NCBI GenBank assembly: GCA_037176885.1 | Contig: JAWWNJ010000137.1 | Coordinates: 310,001 to 374,000 of the forward strand | DNA length: 64,000 nt | Direction: 5' to 3' | From: Favolaschia claudopus | Lineage: Eukaryota > Basidiomycota > Agaricomycetes > Agaricales > Mycenaceae | Part shown: positions 32,295-44,362 of the stretch, piece by piece | How positions within the stretch are numbered: the stretch's first letter is position 1 | Layout: each line of letters opens with the position of its first letter | Program-made: the position numbers and the translations under genes | Notes under the pieces: generated by a model | What the model saw: the letters and a program-made list of their open reading frames with translations, nothing else | Databases searched by the model: none | What the model was told of the DNA's origin: nothing

Positions 32295-33417
32295 TCTGGC
32301 CTTGACCCTGCCATCAATGCGGCCATCACCTCGTCCAGCAACCCCCCGGACCTCTGCGACTACATGGCTTGGCAAACCCGAGCGTACCGCCAGTACGAAT
32401 CGCACGTGCGGGCTCGTGCTGCTGGGCTTCTCCCAAAAGCCCCCTCAGCTCCGCCAGCCGCTCGCTCACGTCCAGCAGGTGTCTTCCCTGTTGTCTCTGC
32501 GCCTCCTCCTCGGGCCATGCCAGCCCCTGCTCCTCCGCAGGTAGTCCCCATGGACGTTGATCGCACGCGCTCCGGGAGAGGACCTCCCCGTGGCTGCTAC
32601 CGATGCGGCGGTCCACACCTGGCCCGGGATTGCCCCACCCGGCTGACGTCCGAGCCACTGATGTCCTTGACCAGGTCATACGTCAGCTTGGGTCCGAGCT
32701 CCTCTCCGAACTGGTGGCTCGGGTTGCCACCACCGACTCGCTCCCTGAGCCGGAGTCTGTAGTCGCCGAGGAAGAGCAGGGTTTTCTCCCACGCGACAAG
32801 TGAGTGGTACGCCCTCGATCGCGTCTCCTAATCGTTTCGCATGTTTGTATGATGAGTCTGCCAATGTTACATCTGTTGAACCTGCCGAAATGAAAGACGT
32901 ACCCCCTGCTCCCCTCCGTTCCCCACACATCCGGCGAAAGCCTTGGGAACGTAGACTTCCTCAGCGCTATACTGTTGCTGCTGCACCCGGTGCCAACTCC
33001 CTGCATCTCCCCCTTGAGATTCAGGCAGTCCAGGACGCCGAGTTTGACGATGTTTTCAACAAGGAGTCCTTTGACTCGCTGCCTGAACACCGATCCTGGG
33101 ACCATGCCATTGAGCTCGTGCCGGACTCTAAACCCACGAACTGCAAGGTCTACCCAATCTCGCCTCTCGAACAGAAGGAACTTGATGCCTTCATCGAGGA
33201 GGGACTTGGCACTGGCCGGATTCGACCGTCAAAATCACCTATGGCCTCACCCGTCTTCTTTGTCAAGAAGAAGGACGGCGGACTTCGGTTCGTACAGGAC
33301 TATCGAGCTTTAAACGCTATGACCGTGAAGAATCGTTACCCGCTCCCCTTAATCAACGACCTCATCAACCGACTCAGGGGAGCCCGGTACTTCACGAAGC
33401 TCGATGTCCGATGGGGC
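32295..33417 (+). pseudogene. Ty3/gypsy element, left half (gag zinc knuckle, early RT)
   Basis: The gag C-terminus with zinc knuckle CYRCGGPHLARDC (CX2CX4HX4C, about 32596-32634) is followed, after frame changes, by the pol frame 32800-33471. That frame lacks the protease: IQAVQDA runs straight into EFDDVFNKESFDSLPEH. It continues with RIRPSKSPMASPVFFVKKKD, GGLRFVQDYRALNAMTVKN and stops at TKLDVRWG. The retroelement sequence ends at 33417 and resumes at 44365 without a missing base. Confidence 0.88.
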
Positions 33418-33976
33418 TCTTGTGACTGCCGCTTCATTCACTGTGCATCTGTATTCCAGACAGGGCAGTAGTAGACTGGTGTGGGTGAGGAGAAGACAGC
33501 CGGAAATCGTAGTCGGCTGATCTCCTGGCCGTGAGGCGACCAGATGCGCGAGAAGGCACCCAGAGAGCAAGACGCCAGGCGAGGGCATCTGAGAGACCGC
33601 GACTAGCCCAAAAGAAGGCGGCTGGATGAAATGAACAGATGTCGCAGGTGGACATCCACTCTAGATGTGAACACAAGTATCTAGATTCTAGGAGCGCACG
33701 GAAACACATGGAAAGAACTTGAGAGGAGATGTCCGACCCGAAATCATGATTTATGAGCGGGATTGAGAATGATGAATATACAAACTGAGTGGCGGCCAAT
33801 GTTCGAGCTCGGAGCGGCACAGGAGATTACTTGACTCGGCGTCAGTCAAGCTGTATATTAGCACTTTTCGCGGCCGTTTGGGTAAAAGTATCCGGGTATG
33901 TTGAAAGCGAGACCAGGATCAAGTTCAAAAAGTAGCCCCCATCAGAGCCCCGGTGTCATAGTAAGTGCAGGCAGCG

Positions 33977-34236
33977 TAAATTTTGGCAGTTAATTTCATG
34001 CGTACTGGATCGGCGAAGGAAGCTCAGGGAAGCAACCGGGAGCACAGCTGTAAAGGGTCACTAGTTCAGAAGTTGGAACTCAGAGAACTCCGAATTCGAT
34101 AGTAGCTAAGTTTTGGCAGTTAATTTCATGCGTACTGGATCGGCGAAGGAAGCTCAGTGAAGCAACCGGGAGCACAGCTGTAAAGGGTCACTAGTTCAGT
34201 AGTTGGAACTCAGAGAACTCCGAATTCGATAGTAGC
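33977..34236. repeat. 130-bp tandem duplication
   Basis: Two adjacent copies (33977-34106 and 34107-34236) differ at three positions. Each contains TTTTGGCAGTTAATTTCATG at its start and CCGAATTCGATAGTAGC at its end. No coding signal. The high identity implies a recent duplication. Confidence 0.9.
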
Positions 34237-35989
34237 GGAATCACAATAAGTTGAATCAACCGTGGGATCCACGGCTCGCGTGGCTCATCGCAAAACAAGC
34301 AGGTCCACCAGAACCAGGACGAACTCGTAATACAGTCGCCGGGAAACAAACTTGAATGTCACCGGGTTGTGGAGACGGCAGCGCGTATGGAAGTCCGAGG
34401 ACCAGGAACACTGGACTGAGGTCGGCTTCTGAGATCTGAGCTTTGAAGCAGATAAGCTGGAACGATGCCTCGAATACGGCATGAGCTCAAGAATGTAGGC
34501 TCAGATCTCCGAATCCGAGGGGGGAAGTAACCTCGGAGTGAGTTCCGCCGGAAAGAGATGGCATTAAGAGAACACGATGCGTTTGAATTAATGGATAGTG
34601 AGTCGATGTGCACAAAGCGCATAGCGCAAGTTCGTTGAATGGGCCTATAAACCGAGCCAGCGAGCCGTTCATAGACATAGACAAGCGCGAGGTTGAGCCT
34701 CAGAGCATCCGCATCCGCGTAGGGTCACAAATCGAGAGCAACGAAACTCAATTGAGTGTGTCAGAGTGCGGCCGGCTCATAGTGCGAGCGAGAAGCCCAG
34801 GGATAATATAGAAGTGATGGTAATCGGAATCGGAATTGATTCAAATTGTAGCGCAAGTAGCAAGTTTTCGAATAGATTTGACATAAGTAAGATTTCATGC
34901 CCTAAGCGTAACAGAAGCACAGTAAACGGATTCATGGAGGATAGTTGATCGCCATTATCCGCTCATTGAGGGAAGCTCGAGTGCGTTGAAACAGAGATAG
35001 CGGTCGCGCAAGCAGTGGCGGGTAGAGGAAACCCGCGCTCATAGAAGCCCCGAACGGAGCCCCACACTGGCCGTCGTCATCCCAAATCGATACGACAAAA
35101 CGCATCATGCCCCTGGAGGAAGCGTGCGGAAGAGAGGTATTGGGATCAGTGGTGAGCAGTCGTCGATGGGGCACAAGTTGCGTAGCAGACGAGGCTGGTC
35201 GAAGCCAAACAGCTAGATCATATCCGGACCATCGGGCGAAGCAACATCGTACATAACCCATTGAGGTGTTTCGAGAAGCCGCTGGGTATTTATATCCGGT
35301 ACAGCAATTCCATGTTGACACAATCAGAGCCGGTAGGAGAGTTCAAGAAGCGGAAACTTGGATGTGGATAGTCCAGCCAGAATTGAACCAATCATACACG
35401 GTTTGCATGGCGCATTGACTATATGATCATGATTACTCATTGTAAACACTGAACAAAGGTTCGGGGAAGGAATCTACAATCAGCAGAGCGTTGTTCTAGC
35501 TCCGAGATACTGTAGGATAGATCAATTTGCGATGAAACAAGAGCCACGCCGTATCCGCTGTATGCGGGACATGAACTGGATGGAATAAAGCAAGCGATGA
35601 GGCAGAGATACGCCAGTATACCGTATCAGTAGAGATATCAAAAGACATGCAGAGTGTGGACGCCATGATCCAAGTAGACCGTGGCAGAGTCACACAGAGA
35701 TGCTGAGACAAGGTAGACGTAGTCGCGTAGACGGAAAGGAAGAAGGACACGTATGACATCATGGGGAGTAACGAGGAGGCGCCTTAGGTGAACAGCGACG
35801 GGTGCAGGTGCGGCATAGAATTGCAACACACACATATGTGGGCGAACAATTCCAACGACTCCGAGTCCTAGATGTCATGCTTGGACGTGTAGGTGCAGGT
35901 CAACGATTTGAAGATTCAGAAAGCGGAATCGCAAGTGTAGAGTTATCGAAAAGCGACCAGGCGCAGGTTCGAGATTGTGGATGGGATCG
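34237..35989. other. No recognised gene
   Basis: Purine-rich plus strand with many GAGCG, GCAAG and GTAGA words and no convincing ORF. It resembles the composition of 62.6-64 kb. Confidence 0.4.
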
Positions 35990-37345
35990 GAGAAGATTTG
36001 ACCTGGATGTAATGGAGAAGGGGGGAGGCGTAACGGCATGATCTGATTGCGAAGCGTAACCTTAGGCAGTGCATGATCGCTTGCAGGTATGGAATGGTAA
36101 ACCGGTGGAGGCATGAATTTGACCGAAAACAACTGGAGAAGCATGCTAAGTCGCTAACTGCGGGATGTACCGCTCGGGGATGGAGTCGTGAAGAGAGTAG
36201 GCATGAAATCAAACGGGATATGATGGGAAAGCAGACACTGGGTCTCGCAGGATGCAGCCACTCACGGGTATGGAGTGATGAACAAAATGAAGTCATAGAG
36301 CGTGGGGGTGACGCTGACCTTCGCGGCCATGGAATCGTAAATAGAATAAAATCGTAGAGCGTGCGGATGCGCTGACACTTGGGGAAAGGTAACCGCTCGC
36401 AGGGACAGCATCTTAAGTAGAAGTAGGTATGAAGATCAAGAGGGATATAATCAGAAAATGTTTGTAGATAGCACCTTGGGGGTATGGAATCAGAAAGTAT
36501 TCGGAAAGTAATTGTAGAGCGTACGTAGACGCTGGCACGGTATCGGAAGACGTGAGTAGACACTGACCCTCGCAGAATGTATCCGCTCGCGGGTATGAAG
36601 ACGTAAACGGAATATCGTCGTAGAACGTTTGTAGACGCTGGGCCTCGCAGGACGTAACCTGGAAACGGAATATCGTCTTAGAAGCGTTCGTACTTAGACG
36701 CTGGGCCTCGCAGGACGTAACCCGGAAATGGAATATCGTCGTAGAGCGTTCATAGACGCTGGGCCTCGCGGGACGTAACTCGTAAACGGAATTGAGTCGT
36801 CGAGCGTTCGTAGACGCTGGGCCTCGCGGGACATAACCCGTAAACAGAATTGAGTCGTAGAGCGTTCCTTGACGCTGGGCCTTGCGGGAAGAAACATATA
36901 AACAGAATAGAGTCGTAGGGCGTATGTAAACGCTTGGCCTCGCGGGATGTAGCCCGTGAACGGAATAGAGTCGTAGAGCATTCGTAGACGTTGGGCCCGA
37001 CGGGGGATCGTAAAGCGTATGATGCATTTCAACGTAAAACCCTGCGGGTATGGAATTGGAAGTGAATGTAGTCGGCTCGAAACCTAACTTCGCCTTGGAA
37101 ATTGATGTTCACTAAATGCAGACAGGAGTATTAGATAGACGTAGGTCGCATTTCCGGATAGATGAAGATAGAAATGAAGTCCATAAACCAACCATAAACG
37201 CATGCAGGCGTGGAAGATATGGAGTCCATAAACGCATGTAAGCCTGGACTAAGCGGGATATAACTGCAAGCATAAAACCTGACCGGATGTAACGGCTCAA
37301 CGCATGTAGGCGCAGGTATGAAGTCCATAAACACATGTAGAGTAG
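35990..37345. repeat. Diverged minisatellite, about 58-bp unit
   Basis: The best-preserved part (36600-37010) has about seven units with starts of GACGCTGGGCC near 36634, 36698, 36755, 36813, 36871, 36929 and 36988, spacing 57-64 bp. Each unit reads roughly GACGCTGGGCCTCGCGGGAC, GTAACCCGTAAACGGAAT, then GAGTCGTAGAGCGTTCGTA. More degenerate units extend to both sides. The minus strand stays open in places only because the unit lacks stops; I do not consider that coding. Confidence 0.8.
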
Positions 37346-37389
37346 ATGTAGACGTAGCAGAAAACACTTGAGCTCCTCCTCAGATCACG

Positions 37390-38218
37390 TGCCAAACACG
37401 TCGAGAAGTAGGGTCGACTTCATTGTCAAGCAATATGGCCGGAAAACTGAGCGCAATCTCTTTGAGAAGGTTGCGAACGAGGAGTCAAAAGAAAGATCTT
37501 GATACTCGTACGAGAGGAAGTCGACTGAAAGACCTTGAAGGGGGTCGTGCCGTGTGTCGGACATGGAAGTCAGGAGGAAGAGAGTCATATCACCCAGTAA
37601 TACGCCCGGAGAACCTCAGGTCAGCCGGTCCGCCATCTGCCGGTGACAGATGATGGTGGCCATCATCACATTCATCAGCAACCGACAATTACCTTTTCGG
37701 GATATCACCCCCACCATGAACCGGCGGGGTCCGCTGGCGGTCAATGGCCGTTAATGGTGTTCAAAGCCAGCGAAAACCAACGAAAACCGGTGGCTCTGCT
37801 GAACTCAGGTAGTCCATATATACATGTAGCAGAAATTTAATAAAACCGCCGGACCCCACCGGTAGTTGTCCCCTTCCCAAACCAACGACATCCACCGGCC
37901 ACCGTCGACCCTTGTCTAAATAGAAACCCGTTGGCTACCGTTGGCTACCGCTGGCTTTCATCAGTTAGAAAAGCCGCTGGTGTTCAGCGGCAGAACCCTT
38001 GGCACAAAACCAACGAACACCACCGGTTTCAGAACTGAGAAAACTCTCAACTGATCCGCCACACCTTGAACTTGAAAAAATAGTTGCTGACACTGGCGAA
38101 GGCCAGTGGTTGTCGACCATGTAGAAAACCAGTAGCAACCAACGGAAGCCGGCGGACTCCATCAGATTATCTGCAGTATTTACGCACTACAAAATTTTGT
38201 GGGTACAACAAGAATCTA
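37390..38218. other. CCGGTGG / CCAACG-rich repeat tract
   Basis: Short related words (ACCAACGAAAACCGGTGG, CCAACGGAAGCCGGCGGA, CCGCCGGACCCCACCGG) recur in both orientations from about 37700 to 38165, and again at 42640-42800. The tract may be a MITE family, but I could not define ends. Confidence 0.4.
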
Positions 38219-38222
38219 GATC

Positions 38223-41089
38223 TCATACATTCCCATTAACTTCATCCCAGAATTCATCTGCCAGTCCCCGATTCTTTTTCTCCACCTGCATGTCAACTCT
38301 CTCTGCATACAGCATCATCAAGACATGAACGAAAAAATCAAAATTAATATCCGTCATTTGACGCAACTGAGACTCAAACCCATTTAACCATGAATTAAGC
38401 TGTTCCGCGGTCTCTGTATTGAAAGCCCTTGTTTTATGCACCACGCCATTGTCATCGATTTGGGTGATGACCAAGTCAGGCTGGGATCCGTCAGTTGGTG
38501 CTGGATTGGTCCTGGTGCGACAGAGAATGTCCGTAGTCCTATGATTAATGTAATGCCAAGCATCAACAATGAATCTAGTGGACGCAATCCAGAGGTCATT
38601 CCCATCTTGCGTGACAATATGTCGTAGCAAATCACAGGCTTTATCGTAGGCCATGAAACCCGGACGTAGATTTGGAAAACCTGCCCAAATTTTGTTCATA
38701 AGAGAGAGCACTTGGGGAGTGCTCTCCGAGCGATAGCATGTGCCCCAGCCAATTGGATATCCGCAAGCCCGCTGGACACTCTGGAGGCAGTAAGTGGTCT
38801 TCGCTGTGAACGTATGAGCCACTTTTCCTCCTGGGGTGTCGCCCAAATTCTCCAACTCAATCTGAAGCCTCGGGACTATATCGTCTGTCTCTACCATTTG
38901 ACGGCGAATGACGCGCTGCACACCCGGAAAAGACAATCGGTGGAATCGATCCACAAATTTTTTATGCCAGTCAATGTGTGCAGGGTCATCACAGGTCAAA
39001 GCGCCATCGGAATGGACAAGACGTCCACAAGAGAGAGTCCCGCACTTGGCCTCGTATTCCCCCAAGTGAGCCTCACAGAAACGGCCGTTTTTAAAGTTGT
39101 ACAGTGGGCCATGGCACTCGTCGAGTGAACATTTCTTGACCAAAAGTTAGAACAATGTTTACGCATGCTAAATTTTACAAACTTTATGGGTAAGACTCTT
39201 TCCATCCATCACAGACAACCTGCAATAGCCTCTGGGGCTGCCTGGCGGCGGTCGAAGCTGCCTAGGTAAAGCAGATGGCAAGCTTGGAGGAAGGGGTGCT
39301 GCATCTGGCGCAATCTGTTTATTATAAACACTGTCATCAAGCGAATGACTCTCCAAATCGAAACACTTACAGGTCCAGCAGGACCTGCCTCTGAGCCTGC
39401 AATCTCCGTTGCATGCCCGTCGGTTTGTCCCACTTCCTCATCTGCGAAACGCTTTGCATGTGTACAATCCATGCATCCATGATCAAGAGCTTTCCGTATG
39501 ACCCCGCCGTCTTCACCAATGGCTTTACGCACCGCCTCAACCAATATCTTTGTAGCAGGGTGCGAATTGCAAGTGAACCCATCGGCTTTCCCATGGAACT
39601 TGAGGAGCCGACGGGAGAAGTGCTCGGTAAAGAGTCGCTGAGATTGACGCGTGGTAACCTTGACGTTCAAGTCGCGGGTTGTACAATTGACCCATTTCGC
39701 CCAATTAGACCATCCTGCATGGAAGCAATCTAGCGAGTTTTCCTGCGCTCGAGCGATGTCACGATGAACCCACACTCCATGTTTAGAAACACGAAGGTAT
39801 TCCGCATCATATTCAAGAACCTGTTGTCGTTTTTGGCCCGGCCCTCCGGCCTTCTTCGTTATCGAGTCAGGGTAGTATTTAGTCTCTCATAGCCAGACTT
39901 CAACACATTTGACCTCGTACCTCGGTCGTGTTGAAGTCTGTTTTTAAGTTCATAGGCGTGTCAATGGTAGAATCTTATTATATAATCTTTGTGGCTGTGC
40001 GTTTTACGGCAATTTAGTTCACTTTTCTTATAGCGCCTTCCCTCACGCACATATGGATCCAAATTTTAAGTATATAGCATCTACAGGTACATATCTACCT
40101 GTCTGGGAAAAAAATCGATATAAAATGCATCTTCTGCGCCGACGCACTGACCTTACGCTCCGCCTTGTGACACCTGTGACAGAATCATCAGGCATTTTTC
40201 CAACCACTTTCTGCGGTGCCTTGTCGTGATTTCGGCAACTTAAGACCTCAGGGAGACTCGTATGAATCTATATAGGCGTCCTACGCTGAGTTCAAGCCTT
40301 AGATACCATGGTAATGGGTAGAAAACGTGATTACATAATCCGAATTCTACTCCTTGCACGCGGTTGATCTTAAAAATGGACTAGGTAGTATTCGGCCTTG
40401 CAAGTAGCGCAATAGCCAACGACCAGGTCAGCAGAGACCCAGCGGAATGTTGAATCAAGCAGCCAGACACGCTGCTCGCTCTTCCCGTGTCTCTTACGAC
40501 GTAAAGAAGGGACAAGATTTCGATGTGATGGTGGACAAAACTTGCAGTTCATCCTGGTTGTGCACAAGATGCGACGTGCCGGTCGAAAGAGGAAGGAATT
40601 GGGGTCAGAGAGATTTGAGTTTTCCGTCAAACCCATCAACGTGTGAAGCCGTTCCAGATCCCTGCAGATGTACTCCGTGTATTCTTCAGCCACGTTTACC
40701 CCAGCAGTCCAAGCTTCCGGGTCACTGGCCTCCTCGTGAAAGGCCCGACTGAGTAATGCATAAACACTGTTGATCCACCCCTTGCGAGGCGATTGTCGGT
40801 ATGCTTCATCCATTTGGTTGAGATGCAGGCGAACGAGCGGGTACAAAGAAATGATAACAGCAAGAACATACAGTGCTTGCTGCACTGGAAGTTCGGGTGG
40901 GAAGAAGAGCTCGAGGATCCAGATGAGGTTTCTGACAGTGAGGTGCATGACTCTGTGAAACAGAGAGATGTCGTTGATCACAGGAACAACAAAAACAAAT
41001 GAAGGAAGCCAATAGATTGCGGAAAAAATAAATAACCACAATTTACCCCATGTAACTTTCATCGGAAACAATCGGTGTCTCAGACACAC
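38223..41089 (-). pseudogene. CxC5/CxC6 protein associated with KDZ transposases, interrupted
   Basis: This gene belongs to a mushroom family with paired cysteine clusters encoded beside Kyakuja-Dileera-Zisupton transposases; its role is unknown. The N-terminal exon (41089 to 40384) ends with the CxC5 part CKFCPPSHRNLVPSLRRKRH, VWLLDSTFRWVSADLVVGYC, CKAEYY. After an insertion (39880-40383) it resumes at 39879 with PDSITK, YDAEYLRVSKHGVWVHRDIA and ends at a GTAAGT donor near 39372. The next exon starts after AACAG near 39312 and contains PRGYCRLSVMDGKSLTHK. A 47-nt intron (about 39184-39138) leads to the last exon with the CxC6 cluster KCSLDECHGPL, FCEAHLGEYEAKCGTLSC, and a C-terminus to 38223. 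The first 100 residues are hydrophobic and the start is uncertain. Confidence 0.82.
39880..40383. mobile_element. 504-bp insertion with 9-bp target duplication in the CxC5 exon
   Basis: GGTAGTATT is present at 39871-39879 and 40384-40392. The element ends are TAGTC at the left and GACTA at the right. Removing it and one duplication restores the exon reading CKAEYYPDS, the expected CxC5 order. A 9-bp duplication points to a Mutator-type element. No coding region inside. Confidence 0.92.
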
Positions 41090-41423
41090 CCTAAACGGGC
41101 TTTATTTCAAGAGAAACAACAGGAAATTGACTGAGTTTGACTCACAGAAACGTCGAAGTCAGCCAGGCTGGCTTGGCAACATTGTTGGCGACAACGGCGG
41201 CTACTCATTTGAGAGGAGTTCGACTTGAGGAATGACGAAAAGGGTGTGAGTGGGACTCGGGAAAAGCTCGGAAAAACCCCTACAGTGGGACTCGGAAGCT
41301 CGGATGAAGACATTTGAGCTTCAACAGTGGGACTCGGCATTCCGGCACATCAATACATTTGATTTGAATCAATAGCACAGAATTAGCATGAAAATACCGC
41401 CCCGACACTTTAAAATATTTCTG

Positions 41424-41517
41424 GCACCACGCAGTGGGCCTCCGCGGCGAGCGGTAGCACCACGCAGTGGGCCCAGCGGCGAGCGAAAGCCCCACGCAGT
41501 GGGCCTAGCGGCGAGCG
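41424..41517. repeat. Three tandem copies of an approximately 31-bp unit
   Basis: Units start at 41424, 41457 and 41489 and share CACGCAGTGGGCC and GCGGCGAGCG. A separate word, AGTGGGACTCG, recurs at about 41250-41335 and near 41785. Confidence 0.8.
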
Positions 41518-42000
41518 TCAAGGGGGGTCCCCCGCGCTACATGAATGAAATTCTCAGTATAAACAGCAAAATAAAACGAAAATACCGAGTTAAACTTCAC
41601 AGAAATGCCGTCAGGCCAAAGGAGGGGGGTCTGGGGGGAACAATGTTCCCCCCAGTAATTATTCTAGCACTGAAATCACTCAGAAACACTTGGAAAAACA
41701 ATTGCGGCTCAAAATGCCGAATTTTGATGGATCGATCAAATAATGATCGCCAGCTGATAGCAGCTGATGCGACAGACATCAACAGTGGGACTCGCTTAAA
41801 TAGCCGACTCCCACTCACACTGTTCTCGTATATACTCACAGCGCCAACGCGTTCGGAGGGTGTTCAACTCAGAGCTTCGGGGCATACCAGACAGATGCTA
41901 AACGAGCATGTTAGTATTTTGGTTCGAGTGGAATGAAGTAGATTTACCCGGAATCTTGAAGTACCACGTTTTTCAGAGTCATTAGTTGATGGACAAACGT

Positions 42001-42284
42001 TGTCGGCGTCGGCGCCGACGCGTTCAAGCGGCATTCGGTTTGGGGTCGCAGGGCATGTTGAATAGAATCTAAACGAACATATTGGCACTTGAGTTCAGGT
42101 CAAACGAGGTGGTATTGACCGAGATCTCAACGCACCAAGTTTGGAGATCAATTGTTGATGCCCGAGCTTTGTCGGCGTCGGCGCCGACGCGTTCGAGCAG
42201 CATTCGGTTTGGGGTCGCAGGGCATGTTAGGTAGAATCTAAACGAACGTATTAGCCTTTGAGTTCAGGTCAAACGAGGTGGTAT
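42001..42284. repeat. 169-bp tandem repeat, about 1.7 copies plus a relic
   Basis: TGTCGGCGTCGGCGCCGACG starts at 42001 and 42170 and is followed each time by GCATTCGGTTTGGGGTCGCA and CAGGTCAAACGAGGTGGTAT. A third diverged copy may lie at 41840-41990 (CCAACGCGTTCGGAGGG). GTCGGCGCCGAC is a palindrome within each unit. Confidence 0.8.
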
Positions 42285-42560
42285 TTCTGCAGCCTTGTGC
42301 GCACTAGTCTTAACTGTACCAGACTTCCTGGACCCTTCCTGGATACCTGCAAAGTGTGGATTGTCTCCGAGACAGTTGTTGCCTGAGACAAACACTCTTT
42401 CTTTGACGGCAGCAAGATAATCCTCTTTGACTGGGTTTTTGCCGCCCTTGCCCGTGACATTGAGCTGGAGAGCAGCACATAACCTTGCTAGTGTCGCTCG
42501 GTTGGACTTGTTGATGTTTCCGGTGAAGATTTCACCAGACTGAGGGGGGGCGCTGGTCAT
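42264..42560 (-). CDS. Small SAP-like hypothetical exon
   Basis: From ATG at 42560 the minus frame reads MTSAPPQSGEIFTGNINKSN, RATLARLCAALQLNVTGKGG, NPVKEDYLAAVKERV. The helix-turn-helix spacing with an LCAALQL...G...KE(D)YLAAV pattern resembles SAP-type DNA-binding motifs, without proof. The last codons overlap the 169-bp tandem repeat, so the natural C-terminus was probably replaced. Confidence 0.35.
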   Translation of the reverse strand: MTSAPPQSGEIFTGNINKSNRATLARLCAALQLNVTGKGGKNPVKEDYLAAVKERVFVSGNNCLGDNPHFAGIQEGSRKSGTVKTSAHKAAEIPPRLT

Positions 42561-42837
42561 CGTCGGTGGTCGGCAGTCTGAGTCAGAAGAAATAGAGATC
42601 ACGCGAGTTCTGCATATTTTCAAATTCAAGGCCTGTGAAAGCCAGCAAAGACCAGTGGCAGCCGGCGGTGTACATAGGGGTCCTGTAATTGCACGGAAAG
42701 GTTAAAGGAAACTGCCGAAAGTCGTTATCTAATCTCGGTGATCATTGATATCCTCCGACTGCTACCAGCCAACGGAAACCGCCGACGGCCACCGCTGACC
42801 GTGCCCTATGCGGGCATATAACTCATACTGTACCGAT

Positions 42838-42998
42838 TTGTATGGTAGCAACGTAACGCATAACGCAGGGCCATTTTTGCTTACAAATCGTCCCATATAT
42901 AGTAATTTTGCACTGCTCTTGCACAGCAAATTACCATAAAAGGCTAGCAACGGCGCGTAACGCTCCTCAGAGCGTTGCCTCCATACAGATCGGTACAG
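42838..42998. mobile_element. TACTGTAC-family MITE, copy 1
   Basis: TA (42836-42837 and 42999-43000) flanks 161 bp with ends CTGTACCGATTTGTATGG / CCATACAGATCGGTACAG, imperfect inverted repeats. Inner words ACGTAACGC / GCGTAACG also pair. Confidence 0.85.
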
Positions 42999-43058
42999 TA
43001 TCACCCGTCACTCAGCTAGTCACAAGATCATGCACTCCTTTCGCAGGCTCAGGAGTGC

Positions 43059-44362
43059 CTGTCGGAAAAATCCTGAACTGCTTATACCGGCTCGTACGCC
43101 AGTACAAGCCGTCATAAGCCGATAATCAATAAGGGGATTATAGCGCATAGGTGTAGACCATTCAAGCGCGTATAATCCACCCTAATCCACCCTTGGGATT
43201 ATGGGGGATCAAGGCTCATATAAGCCATTACCGTGCTTTACAGCGCATTTAGATTACATTTAGATACTTAGGGCTTGCGTATTGTGGCAAAAGATATACT
43301 GTACAATTTCGATCAATTCGTATGTCACGCGTCACAGCCGATTTCCGGGGACCCCGCCAATAATTTTCTTTCGATTTTAGCGGAATTTGGAGATTTGTCG
43401 GAAAAAATAAAAAGTCACGTGCGAGACGAATTGATCGAAATAGTACAGTATATTCATGGACAATGACAAAGGCTGAGCCCTACTCAACGCCTCCCCAGCG
43501 CCCCACAATGGAATTGCCGCCAAATCCGAGATTTCAAACCAAGCCTGGTCGACATTTATGAGCGGATGCTGAAGTTGTGACTTGGCACAAAACAAACGTA
43601 CCATAGAAATCATACCCGCTACCACACAGCACTTGGAGAGCCGTCGTTAGCGCTCAATCCATATGAAACAGACTGGTAACGCACAGATAAGAGCCTTGAA
43701 TGGCGGCAAATAGAAACTGACTCGAGAGAGTTCAGATAAGAGATAAGACTCGAAATTTCGAGCATGGCAACTCACCAGGCGCCGGTTCATTAGCTCGGTC
43801 CTCGACTCCTCGTACACCTCAAACTGCAATGAAACCAGTGGTCAAGCGCCGGCGTACAATTCAGCGGCCGACTTCATGTCAATATGGCGAAAGAGTCGGG
43901 ACAGCGGAGAAGCGAGCCTGTGCGTTGCAGCATTGCGATGCGAGGGCGACAACGAAGAAGGAGCAGGCGAAGCACAGACAAGTTGCAGTTGTGATGGTTG
44001 GGTGAGAAGAGGCGTGAGAGGCGTTCCGCAGCACGTCATGTATTTGTGTGGGAGTTGTGGAGCCCGTGTGAATGCTGTCGTAAATGCTTCGGCAATCTCG
44101 GCACAGAGCCGGGGGAACATGAAGTTGATAACATTTTGAGGTGCGCAGGGAAAGACAAGGGAGAAGATGTTTTCCTAGTATGCCGCGGGAGGCGGCGAAG
44201 TTACTACAGAGGCTTTCTGAGCTTTTGGCTGATGCACCGATTATAACGGCTGGTCGCGGATCACAATCCCCCACTGGGCGGCTTGCAATCCCTTGAAAGC
44301 CGTGATAAGGTCGGAAGCCGGCTTAATCCGTTGTAAGCGAAACAGGGTTTTTCCGACACCCC
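43059..44362. mobile_element. 1.3-kb element with GTCGGAAAAA inverted ends
   Basis: CTGTCGGAAAAATCCTG at 43059-43075 is inverted at 44343-44359 as CAGGGTTTTTCCGACAC. Similarity extends inward imperfectly (AAGCCG.../...CGGCTT). The interior includes a nested TACTGTAC MITE (43299-43448) and no recognised gene; minus-strand ORFs at 43842-44274 look non-coding. Its right edge coincides with the right edge of the 10.9-kb insertion. Confidence 0.55.
43299..43448. mobile_element. TACTGTAC-family MITE, copy 2
   Basis: TA (43297-43298 and 43449-43450) flanks 150 bp. Inverted ends start CTGTACAATTTCGATCAATT and are nearly perfect for about 28 bp. No coding region. Confidence 0.88.

Noticed and set aside
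36413..37027. 204-codon minus-strand ORF with repeated ARPSV motifs
   Set aside because: The repeat protein appearance comes from a 58-bp minisatellite without stops in that frame; spacing of 57-64 bp is not a multiple of three throughout, so it does not encode a regular repeat.
38223..41089. Methyltransferase or zinc-finger transcription factor
   Set aside because: The cysteine spacing and flanking motifs fit the CxC5/CxC6 clusters better than any enzyme or classical zinc finger.
42001..42284. CRISPR-like direct repeats
   Set aside because: Two long 169-bp tandem units with no spacers; the window is eukaryotic and shows no cas-like gene.
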